Below are positions 10,930 to 23,400 of a stretch of DNA of 64,000 nucleotides, piece after piece. Both the position numbers and the translations under genes were made by a program. Each line of letters begins with the position of its first letter. Position 1 is the stretch's first letter. The notes beneath the pieces are model-generated. The model did no database searches. It was given only the letters and a program-made list of their open reading frames with translations, and was not told the origin of the DNA. Origin of the DNA: Distichodus sexfasciatus (taxonomy: Eukaryota; Chordata; Actinopteri; Characiformes; Distichodontidae); contig JAVGVS010000444.1 in assembly GCA_032718565.1 (NCBI GenBank), positions 47,834 to 111,833 of the forward strand. The letters are read 5' to 3'.

Positions 10930-12038
10930 TAGGGGTGTAACGATTCCCAAACCAAACCGAATATCGTGATATCGTCATATCGAATATCGCGGCTGCATCG
11001 CACAGTTATGCTGTATCTCGCAATCATTTCGTACATCATTTCATAATAACGAGAAAAGACCTCAATTCTGACATCATTAATTGGTAATTACGAGTAATTA
11101 ATAGAAAAGATCTCGTAATTACGAAATACTGTCTAGAAATGACCAGAAAAAATATTATAGTATATCGTAATTCAGAGATCATGATGTCGTAATGTTGCTG
11201 TGAAGACAAAAGATCTCACAGTTACGACACAAAGTTCCCATAGTTATGAGATCTTGTAATAATGAAATATGGATGTAATTACAAGACACTCAATGTAATT
11301 GATTCATATTTGAATTAATCAAGTTACCAGTGGTTTTATTAGTCGATTAGTTGTTTCTGGCATTACGTTGCCCACATCGTCACTTTGTCTCCAATAAACA
11401 TTTCAGTACATTTTTAAATGAAATATTTAAAGATTGAATCTTTTAGAGATCTTTTATGCATATGGTTTTCTTTGCGCTACAAACTAATTGATTAATTGTA
11501 AAACAGCCCTAAAAGTACATAACTAATCTATTTTAGTTTGGTTTTATTTCCATTTGCAACAACTTCAGACCGTTTCTCAGAATTGTCATCGTCGTTCGAA
11601 TTAGACCTGTTGATTTGTTTTAAATACTTTTGCTTGTTTTTCCGATCGCTCTTGTTTTGTTAATGATTCTGTCGTGACAATGTAATTGTAATAATTTAAA
11701 ATGAAAATTGCCCTCAAGAGACCAGGAGGCGTATATTTTAGGGGTGTAAATGGTATCCTTCATCACGTAAAGATATTGTATTGATTTAGACAACAATTTT
11801 ACGTCTGCCTATTTCAAATTTTGATTAAGGTCAGGCCCAACGATCGATACGATCATATCCTGATTTAATCACTTCAATTCATAACACATTCACAAAAAAG
11901 CTTTTAAATATTACAACATATTTACTCCTGAGAGCTCAACCAGACATTTAAACTTTAAATACATATATTGAAGTACATACATATATATATGTATGTGTGT
12001 ATATACATATATATAATATGTGTGTGTGTGTTTATATA

Positions 12039-12095
<57 letters not shown>

Positions 12096-12369
12096 TGTGT
12101 ATCATTTTAACTGTACTGAACTTTCTGTTCAAAATTAAGATACATTACAACATGTATTATAATTTTTAAAAACATTTTCAACATAGTTTTTACAGTATCA
12201 ATGCTCGATCAATGTAACAATATACAGATCAGTATATCGTTACACACCTAGTATGTTGTTGATGATTTAATGGAATTATTTTTCCACATTTTTTTTATAC
12301 ACATTCTCTAAAAAAAAAACTATTGAGGTCCAAATCGAAGCGTGGATTTGGAGAATCGTTACACCCCTA
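10930..12369. mobile_element. hAT-type element (1.44 kb), TAGGGGTGTAACGATTC ends
   Basis: It starts TAGGGGTGTAACGATTC and ends with the inverted form GAATCGTTACACCCCTA. Flanks are TAAGACGC and GCAGACGC (6 of 8 match). The interior holds more palindromic TCGTAATTACG units (10.99-11.3 kb) and a long TA tract (11979-12095). No transposase frame was found. Confidence 0.7.
11979..12095. repeat. (TA)n / (TG)n microsatellite
   Basis: An almost pure TA run interrupted by TATGTGTG blocks, inside the hAT element at 10930-12369. The tyrosine/isoleucine frames across it are repeat artefacts. Confidence 0.9.
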
Positions 12370-12441
12370 GCAGACGCAGCGGTTAAATTTTCTGTTTCCT
12401 CTAGTGTAATTACAGCTCATATTTGTTTTGTTTTTTTTAAG

Positions 12442-12611
12442 TCTTCAGGCCGTCGCTGCGTTGACAAGGCCCACTGAGGTACTTATGTTAATTTTTAATT
12501 TTTTTGTTGGATTTTTTGCCACAAATGGCTCCAGTATGATGTGTACAGTTGAAGTCTGTGTTAGCTGTGTAGCGATGTCTGATGTTAGATGTGTGTTTGA
12601 TAATCAATAAA
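12442..12611 (+). other. Candidate alternative terminal exon of gene A with poly(A) signal
   Basis: A T-rich tract ends in AAG (12439-12441) with a second AG at 12447-12448, followed by GCCGTCGCTGCGTTGA. The hexamer AATAAA stands at 12606-12611. The word GCCGT..GTTGA is also found after the acceptor at 28300, at the same relative place after gene B. If the HK|GTATAA donor of exon 7 is used, this could be the true last exon. Evidence is weak. Confidence 0.3.
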
Positions 12612-12651
12612 AAGCTCTGAATCCTTACCCTAAGAAATTAACCATTTTTAC

Positions 12652-12880
12652 TAGGAATACCGATATCCGATATTGTTCGCGCGTATATCTGCCAATACCA
12701 ATAAATAAAGCCCTATGTAGTGTACTAAGTCAAATAAGGTGTGGTGACGCTCCATGTGCACTGCCTAGAGAGCCGTTAAGCTTCAACCCCGACTATTTCC
12801 TGAGATACTATGCTGACGACGTAAACAAAAGCAATTATTGGCTGATTCTGATACGAGTCCGATATTATCGTGCATCCCTA
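12652..12880. mobile_element. Short hAT-type MITE, deleted copy
   Basis: It begins TAGGAATACCGATATCC and ends GTGCATCCCTA, with flanks ATTTTTAC and ATTTCTAC (7 of 8). The interior keeps only 130 bp of the family body. Confidence 0.7.
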
Positions 12881-12999
12881 ATTTCTACGTCATTCATTAA
12901 TAACATCATTATTCTCTGTGGATTTCTTCATGCTAAAGTTTTGTTCTTTCTACTGTATGTTTGCCGTTTGCTTGGGATTCGTCTGTGTCTGATACTTGA

Positions 13000-13780
13000 A
13001 ACAATAAAACGAAAATGTCATTTATGAATGTGCCAGACAGGATAATATTAATATTTTATTGCGTGGTTTGATCACCTGTGGGTAGTAGAGAGTAAAACAC
13101 TCCTTAACATTAATACTTTTGGTTACTGGAATTTATAAGAGTGCATAGATTTTGTTACTCTGAAGATCAAACTCAAATTTAAAACCATTGGACTATGAGA
13201 TATCGCGATATATAAAAGGTGATGATATTTCTTATCGAGGTGATAAGCTCTCATGCAGTGTAACTTTCAGCAGCAAATTCCGACGTCTGTACTCGCTCAA
13301 CTCCACCTTCACACTCGCTCCACTTGCTACTGTGTTATAAATGTAGCAAAACAGCAGCCAATCACAGGCTTGGAGGAAGCTGATTGGCTGATCTGGTCTC
13401 CAGTCAGGTGTGTAATATGGTTGAAGTTGATCTAGTGAACAGCAGCACGCATGTTTCCAGTACGACAGCAGAAGCAGCAACAAGAAGACGAGTTGTGTGT
13501 TATGTGGAGATTGTGGGTGTGATGTGTTCAGCAGTATCCTAGTCTAATTGTATCTGTTAATGTTCCTAAATCTGTTGATGCTGCAGGGTTTACGCCTCTA
13601 ACATGTTTTAATCCAGATGTTGATTTGATAATGTACAATCTGATGATGGAATGAGATGATTTACACTTCAATTACACGTTAGAAGCTGATGCACAGTAAT
13701 GGTGTGAAGAGATGCAGGAGGAATCATACAAGAGAGAGTCCAGTCACTTCATGCACTAAATACACTGCACGCACACACAC
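13000..13780. other. Intergenic, no gene recognised
   Basis: The stretch holds TATCGCGATAT-type hAT-element fragments near 13199-13240 and unique DNA. A short CpG-containing block near 13270-13480 resembles the 5' end of a dead transposon, but I see no coding exon. Confidence 0.4.
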
Positions 13781-13787
13781 ACACGTT

Positions 13788-14520
13788 TTTTTTTATTCTC
13801 TTTCGTTCTTTGTTTCTCATATTCTTTCTTTTTCTATCTTACCTTTTTGTCTCTCTCCACTTTTCTTTCTTTCGTTTTGAAATTCCTTCTGTTTATTTTG
13901 CTTATTCCTTTTTGTCCTTCTCCGTCTTTGTTCTCCCTCTCGCTGTCGCTCTGTCGCTCTCTCTCTTTTTCTTCCTTTCTTCTTTCTTTCCTTTGTTCTA
14001 TTATTTTTCTCCCTCTCTTTGTCTCTTCTTCTCTTTGTTTCTCCCCCTTCTTACTTTTTCCACCCCTTTTTTCACGTTTTTTCCTTCTCTCTCTGTTTCT
14101 GCCCTTCTTTCTCTTGTTCTCTTTTCTCCCTCTCCCTTTCTGTCTCTTTCCTCTTGTCTTTCCCTATATTTATTCTCGCTCCCTTTCTTCCTTTTTTCTT
14201 TCTTTCTTTCATTTTTGTTCTCCATTTCCCTTTTTGTCTTTTTCTCTTTGTCCTCCCTCTTTCTTTCTTTTTCTCACTTTCTTTTTCATTCATTCCTTTT
14301 CATCTGTCTTTTTTCCTCTGCATCTTTTTTTCTCTAGTTTTTTTCTCCCTCTTTCTGTCTCTTGTTCTCTCTCCTTTTCTTTCTTTCTTTTATTGTATCT
14401 CCTTCTCTCTTTTTGTATCCTTTTCTCTTTGTCTCCCTCCCTCTTTTGTTCCTCTTCTCACTTTCTGCTTCTTTCTTTACTTTTCATCTATCCCCCCTCC
14501 CCATTTTTCATTTAGTATTT
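13788..14520 (+). repeat. Pyrimidine-rich (C/T) tract of about 730 bp
   Basis: The plus strand is almost only C and T (CTTTCTTT, CTCCCTCTTT and similar), with scattered single purines such as TTTG. The long Ser/Phe/Leu and Glu/Lys/Arg frames on either strand come from this bias. It lies about 450 bp upstream of the gene B promoter. Confidence 0.9.
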
Positions 14521-14881
14521 AAGCTGCAGTATGAGATGATACAGTGAAGTCCTTTTTTTCTTTACTAAACTGTTCTTAATTAAACCTATTGATGACGGCT
14601 TTTATGTTTTCCTTTCTTTCTTCTCATCTTCACACTCCCTTCTCTTTTTTATCATTTCTTTTCTCCCTTTCTTTCCCAAACCCTTCTCAAAAGTCTGCTC
14701 CTGTCTGCTGTGCTGTTTTTCTTGGGAAAAATAAAAAATACCAAAAAACCTTTCAACACTGACCACAGCAGCTCTGTCCATCATCCCATCTTCTCCCGCA
14801 GTAAAATAATTCACTTTCTCTCCATCTCTTTTTCTCTCTTCCTCTCCCTCCATCATTCTCTCTCTTCCCCATCTCTCTTCC

Positions 14882-14883
<2 letters not shown>

Positions 14884-14930
<47 letters not shown>
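14884..14930. repeat. (CT)n microsatellite at the gene B promoter
   Basis: A pure CT/GA repeat immediately upstream of the CpG-rich promoter block. GA/CT tracts of this kind are common at vertebrate promoters. Confidence 0.85.
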
Positions 14931-14932
<2 letters not shown>

Positions 14933-14934
14933 CA

Positions 14935-15102
14935 GCAGGTGGCGTCAGTGCGCGTTCCCGTTTCCGCGGCGCGTGCAGTAGAGGAAGTGTGGCGCGGAAG
15001 TGATTTTTCCTCCATCTCCTCCTCCTCCTCCTCCTCCTCCTTCTGCTGGAGATGTTCACGCTGCAGGTCTGATGGACGACGTGAAGGTGAAGGGGTGAAC
15101 AG
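14935..15102 (+). promoter_or_regulatory. Putative TATA-less promoter and 5'-UTR exon of gene B
   Basis: This is a local GC/CpG-rich island in AT-rich DNA. It contains two ETS-like GGAAGTG sites (14983-14989 and 14996-15002), a CGTCA motif and no TATA box. The block ends in a good donor, GGTGAACAG|gtgaga at 15102/15103. The next acceptor in the right place is tctttcttccag at 17370. Transcription start is inferred to lie near 14.95-15.02 kb. Confidence 0.6.
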
Positions 15103-15256
15103 GTGAGAGGGTGAACGTCTTGTTTTGCAGGTGAAAGGCGCAGCGTGCACGTGACGCGCTAAAGTGGCGCGCGCGCTAAGCGTTAGGGCGGGAAGCGCGA
15201 GACTCACGCAGCCGCAATCATCAATTACCCACTTTTAATTACACTTTAATTACACC

Positions 15257-15275
15257 ACGCACACACACACACACA

Positions 15276-15319
<44 letters not shown>
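15257..15319. repeat. (CA)n microsatellite
   Basis: An ACACAC run with one T interruption, in the first intron of gene B. Confidence 0.9.
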
Positions 15320-15320
<1 letters not shown>

Positions 15321-16019
15321 GCTGGCGATAACACGCACACACCAGATATTTACCCACTCCGGATAAACACGCGCTTTTTCTTAAAGCCACGTCCGTTTGT
15401 TGATCAAAAGCCATTCAAATTAACGATGTTCACGTGGCCTTAATTAGTTAATGAAGCGGTCCGCGCGCAGTCCACTTGACAGTTTTAATACCTAGTTTTC
15501 TGTCGTAACATATTCTTTGTTTACTATTACTGTTTATAGTATAAATCTTTATTCAGGAACGTGGCTATACTTAAGAGTAGAAACAAATCTTTATATTATA
15601 ATCAGTAACTGTACATGTGCGTGATATATACAGTTACTGTTTAAAGTATAAATAAAGATTTATTCTACTGTATAAGTTACAGAAGATACTACTATATACT
15701 CAATGTACAGGGTGTTTGTGCCGGTTGTACAGTATGTAAAGCGCTTTTTGGCAATGTCTGCTGTAAAGGGCGCTATATAAATAAAACTGAATTATATTAC
15801 TATATAACTTACAAACTATATTACTATATAAATTTTATACTATATATTGATACAATGTACCCTCACTGTTTTTAGTATAAATGAAGATTTATACTACTGT
15901 ATATACTACTATACACTGTATGTACTGTTACATTTTGTAGTATATTTATACGAGTGTATGCCACATGTGCTGTTACTGTTTACAGTGCATTATAAATTAA
16001 TGGTTTACCTATTATTGTC

Positions 16020-17007
16020 CGGGCTGACTATCGGGGGCCGATTTTAGGCATTTTTCTGATTATCGGAATCTGTGTTTAATTGTAAGCCATCACCGATATT
16101 AAGCAGGGTTGCCAACTTTGGTCAGCTGGCAGGAGTGAGATTTTCAGATGTCCAAGCGTTGAGGGGGTTAGCCTAGTGTTAGCCTAACTCTAACCAGTTG
16201 AGTACGTATCTATATTGTTACTACACAGAATTGTTTTAAGAAATAAATATTTTTCCTACTGTAATAATCGTTGATTTTTACACCAAACCTTCACCTATGT
16301 CCCTCTGGCTCTGAACAACTTTATACCAAAGATGATGGATAAACAGACGGACGTAAGTGATGTAATGGCGGCAAATATTTTCAACAAATCAACAATCTGA
16401 GAAAAATGCATAGATAACGCACAAGACAGATTACCTGCAGCCAGTGAATGCAGTGGTCTAGTTAGGAATTTAGAGCCCACAACTAGAGCTTGTTTCTAGT
16501 GATTCGGAAATAATTTTCTTGTCTAGTGATCAACTCAGCATATGAGGTAACAATTTAAAAAATATATGGTAATGGTTAGATTTGGCGTGAGATTTCTTGC
16601 TTGAGCATGAGATTGATGCTTAATGTCACGCCAGATGTATGAGAGTTGGCAACCCTGATTAAGTAATTCCAAGGTGCGCCACTGTGCCGTCTCTTCTCTC
16701 TGTTTGCTCTCGCCTCGCTGCTTCATTTAATGTCCCGCCCCCAGCAGTCCCCGAAGCGCAATTTACAACACGAGGAAGAAGCCAATCAACGCTTAAGCCT
16801 TTTTGTCACTCACACCACACTCACACACGAGCGCAGCGTGAAGCCCCGAGAATGAGGAGTTTCAGCTGAGCTTGGTGTCTGTAAAATTCAAAATTTTAAG
16901 ATTTTCTTTTTTTATTTTGCATATCGGTTATTAGCCCTGTTAACTAGATTAGCAATAATCAATATCGATATCAGCCCTGGAAAAACAATATCGGTCAACC
17001 TCTAATA
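16020..17007. mobile_element. MITE with TAGAGGTTGACCGAT end, carrying a nested insertion
   Basis: The right end reads TAGAGGTTGACCGATATTG on the minus strand (about 16989-17006). The left end around 16020 has the diverged GGCTGACTATCGGGGG. A second element, 16104-16657, is inserted inside it. Confidence 0.5.
16104..16657. mobile_element. Nested MITE with CAGGGTTGCCAACT termini
   Basis: The left end CAGGGTTGCCAACTTT and right end AGTTGGCAACCCTG are inverted copies. The direct repeat ATTAAG lies on both sides. It interrupts the older element at 16020-17007, showing insertion order. Confidence 0.65.
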
Positions 17008-17370
17008 TAAATATCTATACTACTGTCCGCCACATGTACACTCACTCTTTATTAGTATAAATATTTATTCTACCATGCGCCACTTGTACGTTACTGTTCA
17101 TAGTGTAAATAAATATTTTTTCCACTGTACGCCATATGGATATGAACAGTATAAATAATTATTTAGGAAGATATTTTTTTGTTTCTCTCTTTCTTTACAT
17201 ATAAATTGATACTCTTTATTCTTAGTTTCTTCAAGGTCAGTTTCTGAAAGATTTATTTAAATTTTCTGAAATTTGCTTTAGAAATTCTATTTTAATTTGT
17301 CTTGTAGAACCATGGCAATACACGTCACTTAATGTTGTACTTGCTTATCTCTCTCTTCTCTTTCTTCCAG

Positions 17371-17441
17371 ATAAAGGGGGTTTGTAGGACTAACACCATT
17401 GTGTAGTTTCTCCTTCACCCTCATCAGGAATCATGGAAAAG
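17371..17441 (+). CDS. Gene B exon 2: end of 5' UTR and start codon (MEK)
   Basis: The acceptor tctttcttccag precedes a 62-nt leader and ATG GAA AAG at 17433-17441, followed by donor gtaaca. The three codons end in phase 0 and join to ATGATGGAG in the next exon. This gives an unambiguous start for gene B. Reading on past the donor gives an open frame of about 60 codons that I take as intron. Confidence 0.6.
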
Positions 17442-20400
17442 GTAACAAAGTTTATACCAACACATCACCTGCAGCTATTTAAAAAAAGAGATTGTGTTTG
17501 TTCTTGTTATTTAGACGAAGATCAGATCACACTTAATGCTCAACTAGTGAGGAAATCATTTCACATCATTTCAAAGCTTTCACATACTTTTTCTTGCCAC
17601 TGTATTTGTGGAGTTTAACGTGTAAAATGTCTTTACAGATGATGGAGTGTCACATTCCTGCCGAGGTTAACGTCCAGGACTCGTATCCGACGGCGCAGTG
17701 GAAACCTCCGCTGGAGTATGGTGTTATCTGCTCAAAGCCACAGCAGGTAACATGAGTCTTGATGATATGCATGTATTTACATAAGCAAACCTTTATATCA
17801 CAGTCGATAGTTTCTTGTCATTTATTTGTACGCTACAGGTGCATATTTTGTTTTGTCAGTTAAAAAGTGTGCATTAATTTTATTTGGAATTAACCATTTT
17901 ATTCGGGAATTCATCCCATCATGTAATACGTCGTAATGTTCGCCCACTCGAGAGCTGAAATGGTTCATAACTAATCTCATAACTCTGGTTAATGTGTTCG
18001 TAGATGATGGAGTTTAATGCCCCTGTGGTGGTAAATAGTGTGGAATCGTACCCAGTGGCCGTGTGGAAACCTGCTGCAGAATGCTGTGCCGGCGGTGCGA
18101 AAATAGCCGCTCAGCAGGTAGAGTGTGGATTTTTTCATTTATTCCACTTTTATTCCATACTATTGTGGTGATTGAGTAGCAACTAAGTAGCTACGTCTGA
18201 TTAAAAGTGCCTAAGCTATAAGCAAATTCGTGCTTATATATAGTAATTTTTTACACTACTAGATACAGAGAAAAACTACATCCACAGGTTAATGCTTGTT
18301 TTGCCACGATACTTCACTATTCGTAAAAATAAACACAACATAAAATATAGCCACAAGCGGCAACAGTGGGGTCCAAGCAAAAGTCGCAAAAAGCACCACA
18401 AAAGCAGGTGATGCAGCAAGTGTCCAAGAAAGGAGTCAATGAATCATAAGTCAGAATTAGCAACAAAAAAAAGCAAAAAGCTCTGTAATAACATTAGGAC
18501 AAGTCCGCAGATTCATTTGACACCACACTTGCTCTAATCAGCCAGTCAGCCTAGAAGGAGTTCGCAAAAGTCACTGTATAAGAGGAACTGTGTAATTAGC
18601 TCCTCAGAGAATCAAACTGCATAATCTTATTAAGCATTTTTAGCACCCCTAGAGGTAAGGCTGTGCAATTAATCAAATTTTTATTTCAATTTCAATTTTG
18701 GCTCCAAACAATCACAAAAATAATGTAATCGACAAAAAATAGAATTATTTTGCCACATTACGCTCTGCAGGTATACTCATGTTTTGTCTTGCATTCCGAA
18801 TGACACAGGCACACACACTAACGCACCTTCCGAAGACTAAACGCATGTGTGTGTTCCGGTGGCGGTGTACAGTCTGAGCGGGTAAAGTTAAATAATCGTG
18901 ATTTCAAGATCGACCAAATTAATCGTGATTGTTTTTTTTCATAATCGAGCAGCCCTACCTAGAGGTCAAAACGTGTTTAGGGCCACTTGTAAGCTACGCT
19001 CCTCGGCCTATGACGAGATGCGTACCGTTCCTACTAACCCTGAAGTCTTACTGCGACTTACTGCACGAACCTCAAAAACTTTTGCTTTTACTACTATTTT
19101 TTTTAACTCATTAAATCACCATGTTTTCTCTTTTAAAAATATGCTTTACATTTTTTTGTTGTTCCTAATCATTTTGTCCCATTTTTTTCCTCTCATTCTG
19201 TCTTGTTTTATTGTATTCGAATATGTTTTTATGTTTGTCTTATTTAAACTGTAATTGCTTTGTATAAAAATTGCTATATGAGTAAACATTATTATTATTA
19301 CCAACAACAGGTTACAGAGAAGGTTATAGCAGCTGAGATGACTCCAACAGGCAGCTTACCACCGTGCCAAAAATCTCCATCAGACAACAACCACAACCCT
19401 GCTAGTTCTGAACCAACCATCAAGGAGGTATGTTTGCTTTGAGATCTTTTACGATAAAAATGATAATGTATAAAATTATTAACATAGGCTGCTTGTTAAA
19501 GTGGATGTAAAGTATTATTTTAAACATAATTGTACGAAACCGATGTTGTTCCTTCAGTTTATTGTTGTTGGCAAACATTTAAAATTATGAAAAGCACTGA
19601 TTTCTTGATACATTGATGTTTTAAGATGTGTGTAGTATTTAAAGCTGTAATATTTGATTTTTGTTTTGTAGAACGAGAAAGATGATCCTATTCCGTGTTC
19701 AGGCTCACAAATTTACTCATCTGAAGATAGTGATGATGACATTTGTACGTCGAGACTGAGGAAGACCAGACGAAGCATTGTAAGTTGCCATGTAAAGTAG
19801 GGGTCACAATGCAGACGTGAACGAATCTGCATCGATGCAGTGGCAGACCATAATCTATTATAAAGGAGGTTTTCAAACGGGAGTCTGCTGCTACTTAGTG
19901 GTCCGCGGTGGCCTTGCAGGTGGTCCGTGACATGCAATCCACTTTCACTACTGAAATCACTTTTTTAAAATTATTCCTTTGTTGTTTTTAATAAAACATT
20001 TCCAAATGATTCGTTATGAATAATTAATTTCATGCAAATATCTATAAAGTCACACAAAAAATACTCCCTCCAACACTCACACTGCTTATTGTGAGTGGTA
20101 GAGCCTAGGGCAGAAGCAGTTGAAAACCCCTGAATTATATTATGACATTGTTTGGTGATTTTCTGGCTACGGCATTAAAAATTCAAGTTAAAACGAACAT
20201 CCCGGTAATAACTATGGCTACCCAATCTGCAAGGAATCTGACGTAATGTAGAAAAATTAATGGGCTGCATCGTGACATGTTGAGATATCGTATCAAATCA
20301 AATCAAATTGTGAGACCAGTGAAGGTTTTTCTGAGGGAACGTTTGTCAAGCACAAATTTCCCACGTCTCTAAATGCTGTTATTGATTCTGTCGTTAATTT

Positions 20401-23400
20401 CCAGCTGGAGGAATTATTTTCCGACGATTCAAACGAGCTCTCGGGTTCCGCCTTGGATAGCGGTAAAGAACTTTCTTCCGATTCTTCTGACGAATACAAT
20501 GAGAGCGTTTCAGAGAAGAGTGAGTCTCCAAAACCAAGCTCGAGTTTTCTGAGGCCAAAGCCTTGTAGAGGCAGGAAAAGGACAGTCCAAGCGGCCGTTA
20601 AGTCCAAAGGAACGGTGTCCATAAGCCCAAGTCAGAAAAAGTCAGATGGCAAGAGACTGTACAACAAGAAGCATTACTGCTTTTTCTGCTCGAAACCTTT
20701 TGGCAAAATGGCGAGGCACCTGGAGCATGTGCATTCCAAAGAGGAAGAAGTGGTCAAAGCCTGCAGTTTCCCTAAAAGGTCGAAGGAACGACGGCTGCAT
20801 TTGGACGAGATTCGACACCGAGGGAACTACAAGCACAACATCGCCGTGTTAAAGTTAGGCAAAGGCGACCTGATCCCCTACAAACGTCCTTCAGGTGTCG
20901 TCAAGCCCAGCGACTTCATGCACTGCGTACATTGTCAAGGACTGCTTACAAAAAAGGTCTTGTCAAGGCACATGAAAGTGTGTAAACTAAGCCCTAAAGA
21001 CCACGTCCCGAAACCCGGGAAGAACCGAGCCCTGTCCCTGTGTGCTGCCGCACAACCCGCACCTCCTAACGTCAGCCCTGAATTATGGACGACGCTGAGC
21101 GTCATGGTTCAAGACGAGATCACGGAAGCCGTCAAACAGGATAAGTGCATCATCCAGATGGGGGAATACTGGCTCAGTAAGAGCGGAACTTCACCCAAGA
21201 GCCAGGGATTCATCCGGCAAAAGTTACGAGATCTGGGTAAGCTGCTGATCAGCGGCAGGAAAGTGGCATCGCTTAAGAAATTAGAAGATTTCATCGACCC
21301 GTACAACTGCATGCAGGCGGTGGAAGCCGTGAGGCATGCGTGCAAGTACAACCATGAGACTAACACTTACAGAATTCCATCCCTCGCCAAGAAGCTCGCG
21401 TTCTGGCTCGTGCAGCTCAGCAGGCTCGTACGGACTCAAGTTGTGACGCCAAAAGATCGTAGCTTAGTAAGGAAACTGCAAGACTTCCAGAAAATTCATG
21501 AGGAGAGATGGATTGATATGCTGTGTGCAACTGTGTCCAAAAATACCGAGCGGAACAAGTGGAAGAAGCCCACGTTGTTGGACTTCACCGAAGACGTGAT
21601 GAAGCTCTACGCCTTCCTCAACAAGACGCAAGATGAGTGCATGGCAAAACTGACCTCCGATCCCTCCACCAAGCACTGGTCCCACCTGGCCAAAGTATCT
21701 TTAACTCAAGTGGTCCTGTTCAATCGCAGTAGGGAAGCAGAAGTGTCGAGCATGACCCTGAACACCTTTTTGTCCAGGGACACCACCGATCCCCCCATCG
21801 ACATAGACTGGGCCCTGACCAGAGTGGAGAAGCAGTTCTGCAGACATTTCTACAAAATAGTTGTCAGGCGAGAAGAAACCAGGCAAGTGCCCATTCTGCT
21901 GACCCTTAAAATGTTGCGCGCCTTGCAGTTGTTGGCCGACAAGAGAGAGGTATGCGGCGTCCAAACGGACAACATTTACGTCTTCGCCAGGCCACTGTCC
22001 ACCACCCACTATCGTAGCTCTGACTGCATCCGGGTAGCCACCTTAGCTTGCGGCGCCAAGGATCCCGACATTTTGACGTGTGGAGTACTTCGGAAACGCA
22101 TCGCCACGCTGTCCACGGTGCTGAACCTTGGCGATCCTGAAATAAAACAGCTGGCCAACTTCCTGGGGCACGAGCTAATAGTCCACGAGGAGTACTACCC
22201 CCTTCCGGAAAGGGCGCTGCAGCTGGCCAAGGTCTACAAAGTTCTCACAGCGATGGAACAAGGGCGGTTAATGGATTACATGGGCAAGAACTTCGCCGAC
22301 ATCACTATCCAACCCGATGGTACTTGTCACATCTCCCTTTTTTGTTTCTCTTCTTCTCTGTTTGCACTCTTTTCTGCTCACTCATTCGCCGCGACGCAAC
22401 ATAACCACAGTGCCGACCTGAACTTTTACTGTGCGCCCATTTGTGTTTTAAGCTTCGCATGCTGATGTTGATGCTCCTTCTGTTTTGTTCAAGCTTTGTC
22501 TTCCATCTGCTGAATGTGTACTTGCATGTTGCTATTAAGGTTCCCTCGTTGGAATTTGTTGTTTGTGTCACATGTCCCTTCGTGAGCCACTTTCTGCACA
22601 TGGCTACATGCAAGTCACCCTCAAAATATCTTTGTTACCCACAATGCAGTTTTATTTGATCAATGCTAAACTTGATGCTGTGTTCTGTCCCGTGTAGAGG
22701 AGGTCGAGCTCAACGATGGTAGAGGTAGAAAGAGCTGGTCGTGCCCGGTGCCCAAAGTTATGGCCAGTGATGTTAAAGTACCCGGTGAGTTTAAAATCCA
22801 CAGCACTGCTTTCAAATACTGCACACTTCACCGAGATCAGGCAAACTTTAAATAATTCAATTGTAACGACAATAAAGGCTGTTTCTAGACGTTTCTGCTG
22901 ATTATAATTGCGCTAGCAGTTAAACTATGCACTGCTTAACCACACACCAGAAACGAGCTAAACACAAGTAAAGTAATAACACAGTTCTCCTTAATGGAGA
23001 CGCCCCCTTGTGGACAAAATAGAGGATGACTGCCTTAATGGAGACACCCCCTGTTGCCCTAATTGGGAATTACAACTAGGGATGCACCGATTGCAATTTT
23101 CTTGGCCGATTCCGATTACTGATTTTTTTGTAAGTGTGATCGGCCGATACCGATTTTTCCGATACCAATTTTTTCCCCAGATAGCAGAAAATTAGAGCTG
23201 CTGCGAGTTGTCGACGACATCAACACAAAAAAATGGGTTTCCACTTTTTTAATGTAACGCGGTAGTTACTTTCCCTGTTTACTAGTTACTTTTATAATAG
23301 TGACATATAATAGTGGCAGCTCTACAGCAAATACAAACAAAAATCTAATTTTCTTTAATATAATGCTTTATTTTCATAACAAGTTTTCTTTACAAATTTA

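Noticed and set aside
13810..14522. Several long open frames rich in Ser, Phe and Leu (and Lys/Glu/Arg on the other strand)
   Set aside because: They come from the C/T-biased tract; they overlap in several frames and have no domain or splice pattern.
14602..15207. A 201-codon minus-strand frame over the gene B promoter
   Set aside because: It is driven by CT repeats and the CpG block, with Glu/Arg runs and no conservation evidence.
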